A DNA stretch of 64,000 nt from Sphingomonas sp. (GCF_004799495.1 NZ_SSMY01000004.1:62001-126000), one strand, 5' to 3'; shown: positions 49,840-60,048, counted from the stretch's first letter. Made by a program: numbers and translations. The notes: generated from the letters alone by a model not told the origin.

Positions 49840-50630
49840 ACCGCCACCGGCGCCTTGATGTGCGCCTGCGCCTCATAGCCGACGAGCTGGAAATCCTCGT
49901 ATTCGTAATCGTCGATCGACGGCGGCTTGCGCAGGATTTCGAGTTTCGGGAGCGGTCCAGGCTCGCGACTGAGCTGCTCGCGCGCCTGCTCCAGATGGTT
50001 CGAATAGAGGTGGCAGTCGCCGCCGGTCCAGACGAACTCGCCGACGTCCAGACCCGTCTGTTGCGCAAGCATGTGGGTAAGCAGCGCGTAGCTCGCGATG
50101 TTGAACGGGACCCCAAGGAATATATCGGCAGAGCGCTGGTAGAGTTGCAAGCTCAACTTGCCGTTCGCGACATAGCATTGGAACAGGCAGTGGCACGGCG
50201 CGAGCGCCATCGCGTGGAGCTCGCCGGGGTTCCACGCGCTCACCACCATCCGGCGGCTCGCCGGGTTGACCTTCAGCGTCTCGATCAGCTCGGCGATCTG
50301 GTCGACGTGGCTACCGTCCGCCGTCGCCCAGTCGCGCCATTGCTTGCCGTAGACGGGGCCGAGGTCGCCGTTCTCGTCGGCCCATTCGTCCCAGATGCTG
50401 ACCTTGCGATCGTTGAGCCATTGGACGTTGGTGTCGCCGCGCAGGAACCACAGCAGTTCGACGATGATCGATCGCAGGTGCAGCTTCTTGGTGGTGAGCA
50501 CCGGGAAGCCCTGGCTCAGATCGAAGCGCATCTGGTGCCCGAACACGCTTCGCGTACCGGTGCCGGTGCGGTCCATTTGCTCGGCGCCATAGTCGAGCGC
50601 GCGCTGCATCAAGTCGAGATATTGCCGCAT
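49836..50630 (-). CDS. thyA: thymidylate synthase
   Basis: 264 residues, the same length as E. coli ThyA. The catalytic cysteine is in [51 protein letters not shown] and [15 protein letters not shown] are signatures. It methylates dUMP using methylene-THF, producing DHF for FolA. First gene of the thyA-hydrolase-folA operon. Confidence 0.97.
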
Positions 50631-50737
50631 GCCTGTCGTTTAGCCTGCGCCGCCGGGGCCGCCAAGCACGGTCGGAAACTCCGTTGTGGACAGGTCGTCG
50701 CTTGGGCGGAGCACGGCACTCTGCGCAGCATCCGCGG

Positions 50738-51130
50738 ATGGCATCGCTACCTGAGCAACCCACGTATCGCGACCGCGAATGGGCGCGCGGGTTGTTCGCA
50801 AGCCTTGCGCAGGAACCACGCGAAGCCGTTGCTTTCACGTATTTCGATCCGGAATGGCGCTATCTCGGCGCGCGGCATTGTGCGTCGGGCGATCACGAAA
50901 CCGCCACCGTGCCGATCCGCGAAGTCGCACGCGACGTGCTCTCGCTCGACGCGCGCTTGGTGCTGATGGCGCACAACCATCCGAGCGGCGACCACCGGCC
51001 GAGCAACGACGATCTGGCGGTCACCGTGCGACTGGCACGCACGCTAGACGCGATCGGCGTGCGGCTGGTCGATCACCTGATCCTCGGGGCCGACGGCTGT
51101 ACCAGCCTGCGCGACGAGGGCTATCTTTAG
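50738..51130 (+). CDS. stand-alone JAB/RadC-type domain protein
   Basis: 130 residues. A RadC-like JAB domain: LMAHNHPSGDHRPSNDD is the JAMM zinc motif, and LILGADGCTSLRDEGYL the conserved end. Typical RadC proteins (~220 residues) carry an N-terminal helix-hairpin-helix part that is missing here. A TTG at 50684 would add 18 residues. The convergent gene overlaps the stop by four bases. Biochemical role unknown, as for RadC in general. Confidence 0.75.
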   Translation: MASLPEQPTYRDREWARGLFASLAQEPREAVAFTYFDPEWRYLGARHCASGDHETATVPIREVARDVLSLDARLVLMAHNHPSGDHRPSNDDLAVTVRLARTLDAIGVRLVDHLILGADGCTSLRDEGYL

Positions 51131-51930
51131 CCGCCTAGGCGGCATGCCTTGATGTCCCTGGGCTCGGGACGCGGGCCGACCGCGCGGAACCGCGCCATAT
51201 AGCCGCCCGCCGATGGCATCTCGTCGAACGCCACCAGTTGATAGCCGACCGCGGCGAATTCGCATTGCAGCAGCTTGGGCGGCGTGCCGTGGTCCTGCGT
51301 CGGGCGGTTGGCGTCGACCACCACGATCTGGCCGTCTGGCTTGAGCGAAGGCCGGATGCGCCACAGGAACTCGTACGGCTGCTCGATCTCATGGTACATG
51401 TGCACCATTAGCACGCGATCGAAGCTGCCATTGTCGGGCAGTTTGGGGTTGGCCGGTTCGCCCAGCTTCACGCTGACATTGTCGAGCCGGTCGCGCGCGA
51501 CGCGCTGCGCCAGTGCGTCGCGTACTTCGGGCACGATATCCTCGGCCAGCACGCGGCCGTCCTTGCCGACACGGCTCGCCAGGCGGATCGTATAATAGCC
51601 CTCGCCCGCGCCGATATCGGCGACGGTCATCCCCTTGGTGACGCCCGATTTGTCCATCACCTCGCCGGATTCGTTCAGGCGGTCGCGCGCTTCCTCGGTC
51701 GACCAGCGCGGCGATACGATTCGCGCGACCGGGCGGTCGGCGGCAGGAAATGGGCCCGCATCGTCGGGCTTTTCGCGCACCGTCGCCGGCCCGCCGTCGC
51801 ATGCGGCGAGCAAGGCGAGCGTAGCCAACCCCCATCCCGTTCGTGTCGAGCGAAGTCGAGGCACGCTGGTGGGATGACCGCTTCTCGACTTCGCTCGAAG
51901 CGAACGGAGGAAGGAAGTGGCGGCCATCAT
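51127..51930 (-). CDS. exported SAM-dependent methyltransferase
   Basis: 267 residues from ATG 51930. GWGLATLALLAACDGG is a lipoprotein-type signal, so the enzyme is placed in the envelope. The methyltransferase fold has VADIGAGEGYYTIRLAS, VLMVHMYHEI and LKPDGQIVVVDANR. Substrate unknown. The first ~30 codons coincide with a dispersed palindrome (51837-51907), and the true start may be the GTG at about 51864. Coupled to prfB (ATGA). Confidence 0.75.
   Translation of the reverse strand: MMAATSFLRSLRAKSRSGHPTSVPRLRSTRTGWGLATLALLAACDGGPATVREKPDDAGPFPAADRPVARIVSPRWSTEEARDRLNESGEVMDKSGVTKGMTVADIGAGEGYYTIRLASRVGKDGRVLAEDIVPEVRDALAQRVARDRLDNVSVKLGEPANPKLPDNGSFDRVLMVHMYHEIEQPYEFLWRIRPSLKPDGQIVVVDANRPTQDHGTPPKLLQCEFAAVGYQLVAFDEMPSAGGYMARFRAVGPRPEPRDIKACRLGG
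51837..51907. repeat. dispersed palindrome (GTCGAGCGAAGTCGAG type) at a gene start
   Basis: 24-base arms CCGTTCGTGTCGAGCGAAGTCGAG-like (51837-51860) and their complement (51884-51907), two mismatches, loop of 23. A repeat family common in sphingomonads, here inside the 5' end of the methyltransferase reading frame. Confidence 0.85.
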
Positions 51931-53057
51931 CAATCGACGTCCTCCACCTCGACCGCTTCGCCGGTCACGCGCTGCGACAGCGCGGCGGCCATGAATGGTT
52001 CGAGATCGCCGTCGAGCACGTCGGACGGGCTGGTCGAGGTGACGCCGGTGCGCAGGTCCTTCACCAGCTGGTAGGGCTGGAGCACGTAGCTCCTGATCTG
52101 GTGCCCCCAGCCGATATCGGTCTTGGTCGCATTCTCGGCGTTCGCCGCCGCCTCGCGCTCGGCGAGCTCGCGTTCGTAGAGGCGCGCGCGAAGCTGGTTG
52201 TACGCCTCCGCCTTGTTCTTGTGCTGGCTGCGCTGGTTCTGGCACTGCACGACGATGCCGGTGGGGATGTGCGTGATGCGCACCGCGGAGTCGGTCGTGT
52301 TGATGTGCTGCCCGCCCGCGCCGCTCGCGCGGTACGTGTCGATGCGCAGGTCGCTTTCGTTGTAATTGACCTCGATATTCTCGTCGACCACCGGATAGAC
52401 CCACACGCTCGCGAAGCTGGTGTGGCGCCGCGCCGCGCTGTCATACGGGCTGATCCGGACGAGGCGGTGGACGCCGCTTTCGGTCTTGGCATAGCCGTAG
52501 GCATTCTCGCCCTTGAGCAGCAGCGTCGCCGACTTGATCCCCGCCTGCTCGCCCGAATGCTGATCGATCAGTTCGACCTTCAGGCCATGGCGTTCGCCCC
52601 AGCGCTGGTACATCCGGCTGAGCATCCCCGCCCAGTCCTGGCTCTCGGTCCCGCCGGCGCCGGCATTGATCTCGACATAGGTATCGTTGGCGTCAGCCTC
52701 CCCGGCCAACAGCGCCTGGATTTTGTCATGGTCGGCGCGCTTCGCGAGCTCGGCCAGCGCGTCGATCGCCTGGCTCTCCATCTCGGCATCGCCCTCGGCC
52801 TCGGCCATCTCGACCAGCTCGATATTGTCGGCGAGCTCGCTCTCGATCTCACGCGTCGCCGCGATCGCCTCGTCGAGCCGGCGGCGTTCGCGCATCACCT
52901 CCTGCGCAGCCTTGGGGTCGTTCCACAGCGCCTGGTCCTCGACCCGCGCGTTCAGTTCGTCGAGCCGGCGAAGCGCACGGTCCCAGTCGAGGAACCGCCG
53001 CAGCAGCGCCAGCGCCTCGTTGATCGTATCGACATGCGATTGCGCCTCGGCGCGCAT
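51930..53057 (-). CDS. prfB: peptide chain release factor 2
   Basis: 375 residues. The GGQ loop is ASGAGGQHINTTDSAVRI and the codon-recognition motif is SPY in VRISPYDSAARRHTSF, as in many alphaproteobacteria. DIGWGHQIRSYVLQPY is also conserved. It reads UGA and UAA stops. The frame is continuous from ATG 53057, so no programmed frameshift is needed, unlike E. coli. Confidence 0.96.
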   Translation of the reverse strand: MRAEAQSHVDTINEALALLRRFLDWDRALRRLDELNARVEDQALWNDPKAAQEVMRERRRLDEAIAATREIESELADNIELVEMAEAEGDAEMESQAIDALAELAKRADHDKIQALLAGEADANDTYVEINAGAGGTESQDWAGMLSRMYQRWGERHGLKVELIDQHSGEQAGIKSATLLLKGENAYGYAKTESGVHRLVRISPYDSAARRHTSFASVWVYPVVDENIEVNYNESDLRIDTYRASGAGGQHINTTDSAVRITHIPTGIVVQCQNQRSQHKNKAEAYNQLRARLYERELAEREAAANAENATKTDIGWGHQIRSYVLQPYQLVKDLRTGVTSTSPSDVLDGDLEPFMAAALSQRVTGEAVEVEDVD

Positions 53058-53126
53058 CGGGAGAACTCCATTCAGAACACGGGCGCACGGAAACCCGCCG
53101 CGCGCGCAGCAATATAGGATGCAGAC

Positions 53127-55649
53127 CTAGTAGATACCGCCCTGCCGTTGCAAGAAATCGCCGTCGCCCGAATCGGCGGGCTTGGGCGGCGGCGGTGCCT
53201 TGGTCGCGGTCGGGGTCGGCAAGTCGCGGCGGATCGGCGCGCGGCGCACCTCGCTTTCGGGCTTGAACGCTTCCCAGATCACCGCGGGCTTGGGATCCTT
53301 GTCGTTCGGCCAGGCGCCGAACACCGGGCGGCCGCTGGTGCGGTCGATCCGTACCATGCGGATGCCTGGCGGGGCGCGGAACGGGATCTTGGGCATGCCC
53401 TCGTACGCCTTGACCGCCCATTCCTTGAAGATCGGCGCGGCGAGCGTGCCGCCCTGTGCGTAGCCGCCCAGGTTCACCGGGCTGTCGTACCCGATATAGA
53501 CCCCGCCGATCATCTGCGGCGTGCCGCCGATGAACCACACGTCCTTCGGCCCGGTATTGGTGCCGGTCTTGCCGAACATCGGCCGGTCGAGGTCGCGCAA
53601 CACCACCGCGGTGCCGCGCTGGATCACGCCCTCGGCGATGTGCACCATCTGGTACGCACTCATCGGCTCGACGATCTGCTTCAGGCGAACGACCGGGCGC
53701 GGCATCGGCTTGCCGTTCCAGTCGGGCGCGTTGCAGCGGTCGCACGCGCGCCAATTGTCCGGCCAGATCACGTTGCCATGCCGGTCCTGGACGTAATCGA
53801 TCAGCGTCGACGGCCGCCCGCGCCCGTTATTCTCGAGTATCGAGTAGGCGTTGACCATCCGCGACACGGTGGTCTCGCCCGCGCCAAGCGAGTAAGCGAG
53901 ATAGGGCTTGTATTTGCCGACACCGATCGCATCCATCAGCTTGACCACGTTGGGCATCCCGATCTGCGCGGCGGCGCGCACCGTCATCAGGTTGCGCGAT
54001 TGTTCGAGCCCCCAGCGCAATGTGTGCGGCCCCGAGCCACCTTCGTTGCCGAAATTCTTGAAGCACTTCTGCCCCAGCCGCGCGCCCTGATTGACGCAAA
54101 ACGGGCCGTCGACGATGATCGACGCCGGGGTCAGCCCGTTCTCGAGCGCCGCCGCATAGACGATCGGCTTGATCGTCGACCCCGGCTGGCGCATCGCCTG
54201 TGTCACGCGGTTGAACGCCTGGACTCGGCTGTCGAACCCGCCCTGCATCGCCAGCACGCGACTGGTCGCCGGCTCCTCGACCATGAAGCCGCCCGAGATC
54301 TTGGGGATCGTCTGGAGCGTGAAGCCCCCGCCCGAAGGCGACACTGCCAGGATGTCGCCGACCTTGATCGCGCCCGACGCGGAGCCGCCGCCGCCGCGAA
54401 TCGGCATAGACGCGGCGCCGCGCGGCATCGTGCCGGTCGATCCGTCGGCGAAGCCTAGGCGGAAATCGCCGCTCGCGTCGATCACGATTCCCGCGCGCCA
54501 ATCCTCGTAATCGAGCGCGATATTGCTGCCGAGCAGCGCGCTCTGCCAGCTTTGGCCGATCTCGACATGCCCGAGCGGCCCGGTCCAGCCGCGCCCGCGA
54601 TCGTATCGCAACAGTCCGTCACGCAGCGCCTTTTGCGCCAGCGCCTGCTGGTTGGGATCGAACGAGGTGCGCACCCAGAGACCACCGGCATAGACGCTGT
54701 ACGGGTTACGCCCGCCGTCGCTGTTTTCGCCGAACTTCTCCATCAGCTGGCGGCGCACTTCCTCCATGAAATAGCCGGGAACTGATTCGAACGACGCGGT
54801 GCGCTTGTTCACCGTGCCGAGCGGCGATGCCTCGGCGGCGTCGTGCTGCGCCTGGGTGATGTAGCCATTGGCCAGCATCTCGTTGAGCACATAGTTGCGC
54901 CGCGCCAGCGCGCGCGCGGTCTGGCGATCGGGGTCGTAGCCCGACGGCGCCTTGGGCAGGATCGCAAGATAGGCGAATTGCGGCAGCGTCAGCTGGCTGA
55001 CGTCCTTGTCGAAATAAGCATGCGCCGCCGCCTCGACGCCGTACGCGTTGCGGCCGAGGAAGATCGTGTTGAGGTAGATTTCGAGGATCTGCTGCTTGGT
55101 CAACACATTCTCGATGCGATAGGCGAGGATCGCTTCCTTGAGCTTGCGGCTGTAGCTGTGCTCATTGCCGGTCAGCAGGTTCTTCGCGACCTGCTGCGTG
55201 ATCGTCGAGGCGCCGCGCGCGCGCTTGCTGCTGAACATATTGTCCCACACCGCCGACACGACGCCGAGATAATCGACGCCGTGGTGCGAGAAGAAGGTCT
55301 TGTCCTCGGCCGACAGATAGGCGGCGACGAGCAGCTTGGGATATTCGTCGAAGCTCAGCTGCACCCGCCGCTCGCGCGCATAGGTGTAGACCGGCATGCC
55401 GTTGGTATCGCGGACGTTCGACGGCAGCGGCGGCTCGTAGGTCTTGAGCGTGTCGACCGACGGCAGACCGGGCAGCACGAAGATCAGCAAGGCGACGTAC
55501 GCCAGCGCGATCAGCGCGGCAAAGAACGCGAGCACCTTGACCCACCAGCGCTTCCACGCGCGGCGCGCGAAGGCACCGAACGCGCCGGCCTCGCGCCGAA
55601 TCCTGGTACTGGTATTTTCCGAACTGGCCGCCGACATCACGCGCCGCAT
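53127..55649 (-). CDS. mrcA: penicillin-binding protein 1A
   Basis: 840 residues, class A PBP. A cytoplasmic start is followed by one membrane helix (about 38-60), the GT51 transglycosylase domain with EDKTFFSHHGVDYLG and KRARGASTITQQVAKNLL, an OB-like linker, and the transpeptidase with nucleophile serine in RQPGSTIKP, SRN in EQSRNLMTV and KTGT in MFGKTGTNTG. It polymerises and cross-links peptidoglycan. An ATG at 55637 is an alternative start. Confidence 0.95.
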   Translation of the reverse strand: MRRVMSAASSENTSTRIRREAGAFGAFARRAWKRWWVKVLAFFAALIALAYVALLIFVLPGLPSVDTLKTYEPPLPSNVRDTNGMPVYTYARERRVQLSFDEYPKLLVAAYLSAEDKTFFSHHGVDYLGVVSAVWDNMFSSKRARGASTITQQVAKNLLTGNEHSYSRKLKEAILAYRIENVLTKQQILEIYLNTIFLGRNAYGVEAAAHAYFDKDVSQLTLPQFAYLAILPKAPSGYDPDRQTARALARRNYVLNEMLANGYITQAQHDAAEASPLGTVNKRTASFESVPGYFMEEVRRQLMEKFGENSDGGRNPYSVYAGGLWVRTSFDPNQQALAQKALRDGLLRYDRGRGWTGPLGHVEIGQSWQSALLGSNIALDYEDWRAGIVIDASGDFRLGFADGSTGTMPRGAASMPIRGGGGSASGAIKVGDILAVSPSGGGFTLQTIPKISGGFMVEEPATSRVLAMQGGFDSRVQAFNRVTQAMRQPGSTIKPIVYAAALENGLTPASIIVDGPFCVNQGARLGQKCFKNFGNEGGSGPHTLRWGLEQSRNLMTVRAAAQIGMPNVVKLMDAIGVGKYKPYLAYSLGAGETTVSRMVNAYSILENNGRGRPSTLIDYVQDRHGNVIWPDNWRACDRCNAPDWNGKPMPRPVVRLKQIVEPMSAYQMVHIAEGVIQRGTAVVLRDLDRPMFGKTGTNTGPKDVWFIGGTPQMIGGVYIGYDSPVNLGGYAQGGTLAAPIFKEWAVKAYEGMPKIPFRAPPGIRMVRIDRTSGRPVFGAWPNDKDPKPAVIWEAFKPESEVRRAPIRRDLPTPTATKAPPPPKPADSGDGDFLQRQGGIY

Positions 55650-55701
55650 TAGCAGGAACGACAGCGCTTTCCAGCGGGGATCGACGGACCGTGCCGCGTC
55701 G

Positions 55702-56952
55702 TCAGTTCGACGCGAGCCGTTTCGCGAAATTGATCTCGACCGCGCGTTCCACGCTTATCGCGATGCGGCGGCGGCCATCGGGCGAATCGAGGAAGGCGGC
55801 GTCGTTGGGATTTGAGATATATCCCGTCTCGAACAGGATCGACGGCATGTCGGGTGCCTTGAGCACCATCAGCGACGCCATCTTGTGGAAGTTGGGGCGG
55901 AGCGGCATCAGCGGCGACGCTTCGCGACCGAGCAGCCGCGCGAACGCCGCGCTCGCGTTCATGGTCTCTCGCTGGGTCAAGTCGATCAGGATCGACGACA
56001 CGTCGGCATTCTCGCCGCCCAGATCGATCCCGCCGATGATGTCCGCCTTGTTCTCGCGCGACGCGAGCTTGGCGGCCTCCTTGTCGGAGGCGACCTCGGA
56101 CAAAGTATAGACCGAGGCGCCCGAGGCATCGCCCGTCCCGACGCTGTCGCAATGGATCGAAATGAACAGATCGGCCTTCAGCTTGCGCGCGATCCCATAG
56201 CGTTCCTGCAAGACCAGGAACCGGTCGTCCTCGCGCGTCAGTGCGACGCGTACGCGGCCGGACTTGAGCAGCTCGTCGCGGATCGCCTTCGCGATGCGGA
56301 GCGTCACGTCCTTTTCCTTGAGCCCGGTGGTTGGCGAAATGGCGCCGGGATCGAACCCACCGTGCCCCGCATCGATCACCACCAGCGGCCGGTCGGCGTC
56401 GCCCTCGACGCGCGGCAGCGCCAGCGTCTTGCTCGGACTCGGGACCGGCAGCGACACTTGGTACCGCGCCGGGGTCAGGCTTGCATCCGGCATGTTGAAC
56501 GGCGGCAGGAAGCGCAGCTTGCCCTCGGCCGCCGCGCGCGCGAAATCCGAATCGTCGACCGTCTTGAGCTGCAGCGTCAGCACGCGGCCGCTCGCGCCGA
56601 ATTTGCCGCTGGCGATCACCGCGGGGCGCGTCAGGTCGAACACCACGCGAGCACCACCGTCGCGCGCGCCCTCGCGCACCGCGCCGATCAGACCGCCAGC
56701 CTCGACCGTCCCGCCGGGGCTCGCGCCGTTGACGTCGAGCGCGACGCGATGCGGCGAAGCGAGCAGGAAGCTGGATGCGTCGGCAACGCGCTGGTCGAAG
56801 GTGACCACGACCGAATCGTTCTTCACCTCGACGCGCTGGATCGTGCCTGCCCAGGCGGGGGTGCCGCCGAACCACAGAGCCAGCAGGGAGAGGATGAACG
56901 ACACGCGCACGTAATGGCGCGCCGGCTTGTTACCGGTCCAGCGAAAAACCAT
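55702..56952 (-). CDS. amiC: N-acetylmuramoyl-L-alanine amidase (AmiC type)
   Basis: 416 residues. Signal peptide, AMIN domain (about 35-150) for septal targeting, then amidase_3 with zinc ligands in VIDAGHGGFDPGA, LTREDD and SIHCDS, and the catalytic glutamate in SILFETGYISN. It cleaves peptides from glycan strands at division. ATG at 56952 precedes the signal peptide. Same strand as PBP1a, 52 bases before it. Confidence 0.94.
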   Translation of the reverse strand: MVFRWTGNKPARHYVRVSFILSLLALWFGGTPAWAGTIQRVEVKNDSVVVTFDQRVADASSFLLASPHRVALDVNGASPGGTVEAGGLIGAVREGARDGGARVVFDLTRPAVIASGKFGASGRVLTLQLKTVDDSDFARAAAEGKLRFLPPFNMPDASLTPARYQVSLPVPSPSKTLALPRVEGDADRPLVVIDAGHGGFDPGAISPTTGLKEKDVTLRIAKAIRDELLKSGRVRVALTREDDRFLVLQERYGIARKLKADLFISIHCDSVGTGDASGASVYTLSEVASDKEAAKLASRENKADIIGGIDLGGENADVSSILIDLTQRETMNASAAFARLLGREASPLMPLRPNFHKMASLMVLKAPDMPSILFETGYISNPNDAAFLDSPDGRRRIAISVERAVEINFAKRLASN

Positions 56953-57420
56953 GTGCGAAAGAACCCCTTTCGAACTCCCGAATTGGTCAGGGGTATTGGC
57001 GCGGCCGCGCTGCCACACGGTGAAGCGATGAGGTTAACCGGCAATTCGGCATATTTTTGCCGGCAAAAACGGCAACATGCTGCCAGTTGAAGCGGAGCGT
57101 CGGGGATGCTACTTCCACCGACAACCGGGCTTTCGCGCGTATTGCGTGGGTCCGGTCCAACGGCCGCCCCGGCGTTATCGGGTCAGGCGGCCTATCCAGG
57201 TTGACGCTCGCAATGTTGCATTTTTCCCGTTTCCCGCTCCGCCCGGCCTTGGCCGGCGGCTGCGTCGACGGGGTTGTCCCGGGCCGCGCGCCCGGGCGTG
57301 CGCGACGAGCGAAAGACGCACATCCACCCAACCGCACCGCCCGGCGATTTGCCGGCAGCGCGCGACTTATCGGCGCGCCCCCTCCCCTGACACGGGATCG
57401 GCGCGCCCGGAGAACACTAA
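56953..57420. other. 468-base divergent region: amiC promoter side and long rne leader
   Basis: No ORF of note. The amiC-proximal part is AT-richer (inverted GCCGGCAA/TTGCCGGC motifs near 57035-57068). The rne side contains a TTGACG at 57201 and GC-rich dyads (for example around 57280-57300, CGGGCCGCGCGCCCGGG). A long structured 5' leader would fit RNase E autoregulation as known in enterobacteria, but no homology to that element is visible. Confidence 0.4.
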
Positions 57421-60042
57421 ATGACCATGCGTATGTTGATCGACGCACGCCACCGGGAGGAAACCCGGGTGGCGGTCGTCAAGGGAAACCGCATCGAGGA
57501 GTTTGATTTCGAGAGTGCCGAGCGCAAGCAGCTCAAGGGGAATATCTATCTAGCCAAGGTCACGCGGGTCGAGCCGTCGCTGCAGGCGGCGTTCATCGAC
57601 TATGGCGGGAACCGTCACGGATTCCTCGCTTTTTCGGAAATCCACCCCGATTATTACCAGATCCCCAAGGAGGATCGCGACGCGTTGCTCCGCGAGGAAG
57701 CCGAGCACGCCGCCGAGGAAGCCGCCTTGCGCGCCGAGCTCGACGCCGAAGACGACGAGCATCACGACGACGATGACCACGATCATGAGCCCAGCGAGGA
57801 CGAGATCGAGCGGCTCGACGACGACGGCGCGCCCGACGAGGACGTCGCCGCCGAGAAGGAAAGCGTCGGCCGCAACCGCCGCCGCCGGGGCGGGTCCGAG
57901 GACCAGGTAGACGCGCTGCGCGAGCGCCGCATGAACTTGCGCCGCCGCTACAAGATCCAGGACGTGATCAAGCGCCGCCAGGTGCTGCTGGTCCAAGTCG
58001 TCAAGGAAGAGCGCGGCAACAAGGGCGCGGCGCTGACCACCTATCTGTCGCTCGCCGGGCGTTACTGCGTGCTGATGCCCAACACGTCGCACGGCGGCGG
58101 GATCAGCCGCAAGATTTCGCACGCCGGCGACCGCAAGCGGCTGAAGTCGATCATGGCCGACCTCAAGCTGCCGCAATCGATGGGTTGCATCGTCCGCACG
58201 GCGGGACTCCAGCGCACCAAAGTCGAGATCAAGCGCGACTTCGATTATCTCGCGCGCCTGTGGGACGGTATCCGCGAAACTACCCTCGCCTCCGCAGCGC
58301 CCGCGCTCGTCTATGGCGACAGCGACCTGCTCAAGCGTGCGATCCGCGACATTTACAACAAGGACATCGACGAGGTGATCGTCGAGGGCGACGAGGGCTA
58401 TCGCCAGGCGAAGGAGTTCATGAAGCTCCTGATGCCGAGCCACGCGCGCCGCGTGAAGCATTACAGCGACCCAGTGCCGCTGTTCCAGCGCGCCGGCGTC
58501 GAGGAACAATTGTCGGCGATGTACAACCCGGTCGTCCAGCTCAAGTCGGGCGGCTACCTCGTGATCAACCCGACCGAGGCGCTGGTGTCGATCGATATCA
58601 ACTCGGGGCGCTCGACCCGCGAGCATTCGATTGAGCAGACCGCGACCGCGACCAACCTTGAGGCCGCGCACGAGATCGCACGCCAGCTGCGGCTGCGCGA
58701 CATGGCCGGCCTCGTCGTCATCGACTTCATCGACATGGACAACAATTCCAATGTCCGGAAGGTCGAGAAGGCGATGAAGGAGGCGCTGAAGAACGATCGC
58801 GCGCGCATCCAGGTCGGCCGGATTTCGAGTTTCGGGCTGATGGAAATGAGCCGTCAGCGGCTGCGCACCGGCGTGCTCGAAGCCTCCACGCGCCAGTGCC
58901 CGCACTGCGAGGGCACCGGCCTGGTTCGCACCGCATCCTCGGCCGGTCTGTCGGCACTGCGGCTGATCGAGGACGAGGCCGCGCGCGGCCGCGGGTCGAT
59001 CCTGACGCTGCGCGCCAGCCAGGAAGCGACGATCTACGTGCTCAACAAGAAGCGCGCCGACATCGCCGAGATCGAGGACCGCTACGGCGTCCAGGTCGTG
59101 ATCCTGCCCGACGGGGAAACCGAAGGGGCGCGCATGTCGGTCGAGACGAGCGGTCCGCCGCCCGCCTACCAGCCCAAGTTCGAGGTGGTTGTCGAAGAAG
59201 AGGAAGACGATTTCGTCGAGGACGAGATCGACGACGCCGAGGACGAAGCCGAGGCAGACGGAGATCGCCCGCAGCGCGGCGAACGCCGCGAGCGCTCGGC
59301 GGACGAAGACGGCGAAGGCCGCAAGCGCCGCCGCCGCCGCCGCGGCCGGCGCGGCCGGGGCCGTCCCGAGGGCGAGGAAGGCGGCGACGAGCATGTCGCG
59401 CAGCAGCCCGAGGGTGAGGCCGGAGAGGAAGGCGAAGACTCGCCCGAGCACGGGAGCGCCGACGAGGAAGGTGGCGAACCGCGCCGTGGTCGCGGGCGTC
59501 GCCGCGGCCGGCGCGGCCGTCGTGGTGACGGTGGGGGTGAGAGCAACAGCGATGTCGCACCGTCGGCGGACGAAGCCGATGCCGGCGACGCTGGTGCCGT
59601 GGTCGCGACTCACGCCAATCCCGACGTCCCCGTGACGGTCGAGCCAGATGCGGCGGATGCCGATGCCGCGCCGAAGCGCTCGCGCCGCCGTCCCCGCGCG
59701 CGGGCCGCCGAAGAAACCGCCGCGCCCGAGCCGGTCGCCGAAGCGGCGCCCGAGCCCGCAGCGGAGGCACCGGCCAAGCCCAAGCGCTCGCGCAAGAAGG
59801 CCGAGCCCGCCGCCGCTGAAGCTCCGGCACCGGCGATCGAAGCAGCTGCCGAAGAACCGGCCGCCAAGCCCAAGCGCAGCCGCAAGAAGGCCGAACCCGC
59901 GCCGGCTCCGGCGAACGACGCCGACGAAACCGCGCCGGCTCCCGACGCCGATGGCGCCGCGCCTGCCGACGCTGCGGCGGGTGTGGACGAAGACGGCCAA
60001 CCGCGCCGCGGCGGCTGGTGGCAGCGCACCTTCGGCGCGTAA
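57421..60042 (+). CDS. rne: ribonuclease E
   Basis: 873 residues. The S1 domain (about 35-210) is interrupted by a very acidic insert (residues ~88-155, runs such as DEHHDDDDHDHE). The catalytic core has the magnesium aspartates in LVVIDFIDMDNN. Zn-link cysteines lie in RQCPHCEGTG. The C-terminal ~280 residues are disordered, with acidic, Arg-rich (KRRRRRRGRRGRGR) and Pro-Ala-Lys repeats that would bind RNA and degradosome partners. Essential for mRNA turnover and rRNA processing. A hairpin follows the stop. Confidence 0.96.
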   Translation: MTMRMLIDARHREETRVAVVKGNRIEEFDFESAERKQLKGNIYLAKVTRVEPSLQAAFIDYGGNRHGFLAFSEIHPDYYQIPKEDRDALLREEAEHAAEEAALRAELDAEDDEHHDDDDHDHEPSEDEIERLDDDGAPDEDVAAEKESVGRNRRRRGGSEDQVDALRERRMNLRRRYKIQDVIKRRQVLLVQVVKEERGNKGAALTTYLSLAGRYCVLMPNTSHGGGISRKISHAGDRKRLKSIMADLKLPQSMGCIVRTAGLQRTKVEIKRDFDYLARLWDGIRETTLASAAPALVYGDSDLLKRAIRDIYNKDIDEVIVEGDEGYRQAKEFMKLLMPSHARRVKHYSDPVPLFQRAGVEEQLSAMYNPVVQLKSGGYLVINPTEALVSIDINSGRSTREHSIEQTATATNLEAAHEIARQLRLRDMAGLVVIDFIDMDNNSNVRKVEKAMKEALKNDRARIQVGRISSFGLMEMSRQRLRTGVLEASTRQCPHCEGTGLVRTASSAGLSALRLIEDEAARGRGSILTLRASQEATIYVLNKKRADIAEIEDRYGVQVVILPDGETEGARMSVETSGPPPAYQPKFEVVVEEEEDDFVEDEIDDAEDEAEADGDRPQRGERRERSADEDGEGRKRRRRRRGRRGRGRPEGEEGGDEHVAQQPEGEAGEEGEDSPEHGSADEEGGEPRRGRGRRRGRRGRRGDGGGESNSDVAPSADEADAGDAGAVVATHANPDVPVTVEPDAADADAAPKRSRRRPRARAAEETAAPEPVAEAAPEPAAEAPAKPKRSRKKAEPAAAEAPAPAIEAAAEEPAAKPKRSRKKAEPAPAPANDADETAPAPDADGAAPADAAAGVDEDGQPRRGGWWQRTFGA

Positions 60043-60048
60043 GGACGC

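Noticed and set aside
51930..53057. Programmed frameshift in prfB
   Set aside because: Checked because E. coli RF2 needs one; here the reading frame is continuous from the start codon.
57550..60000. 816-codon open frame antisense to rne
   Set aside because: Codon bias of high-GC DNA keeps this frame open; the sense frame is clearly RNase E and the antisense product shows no family features.
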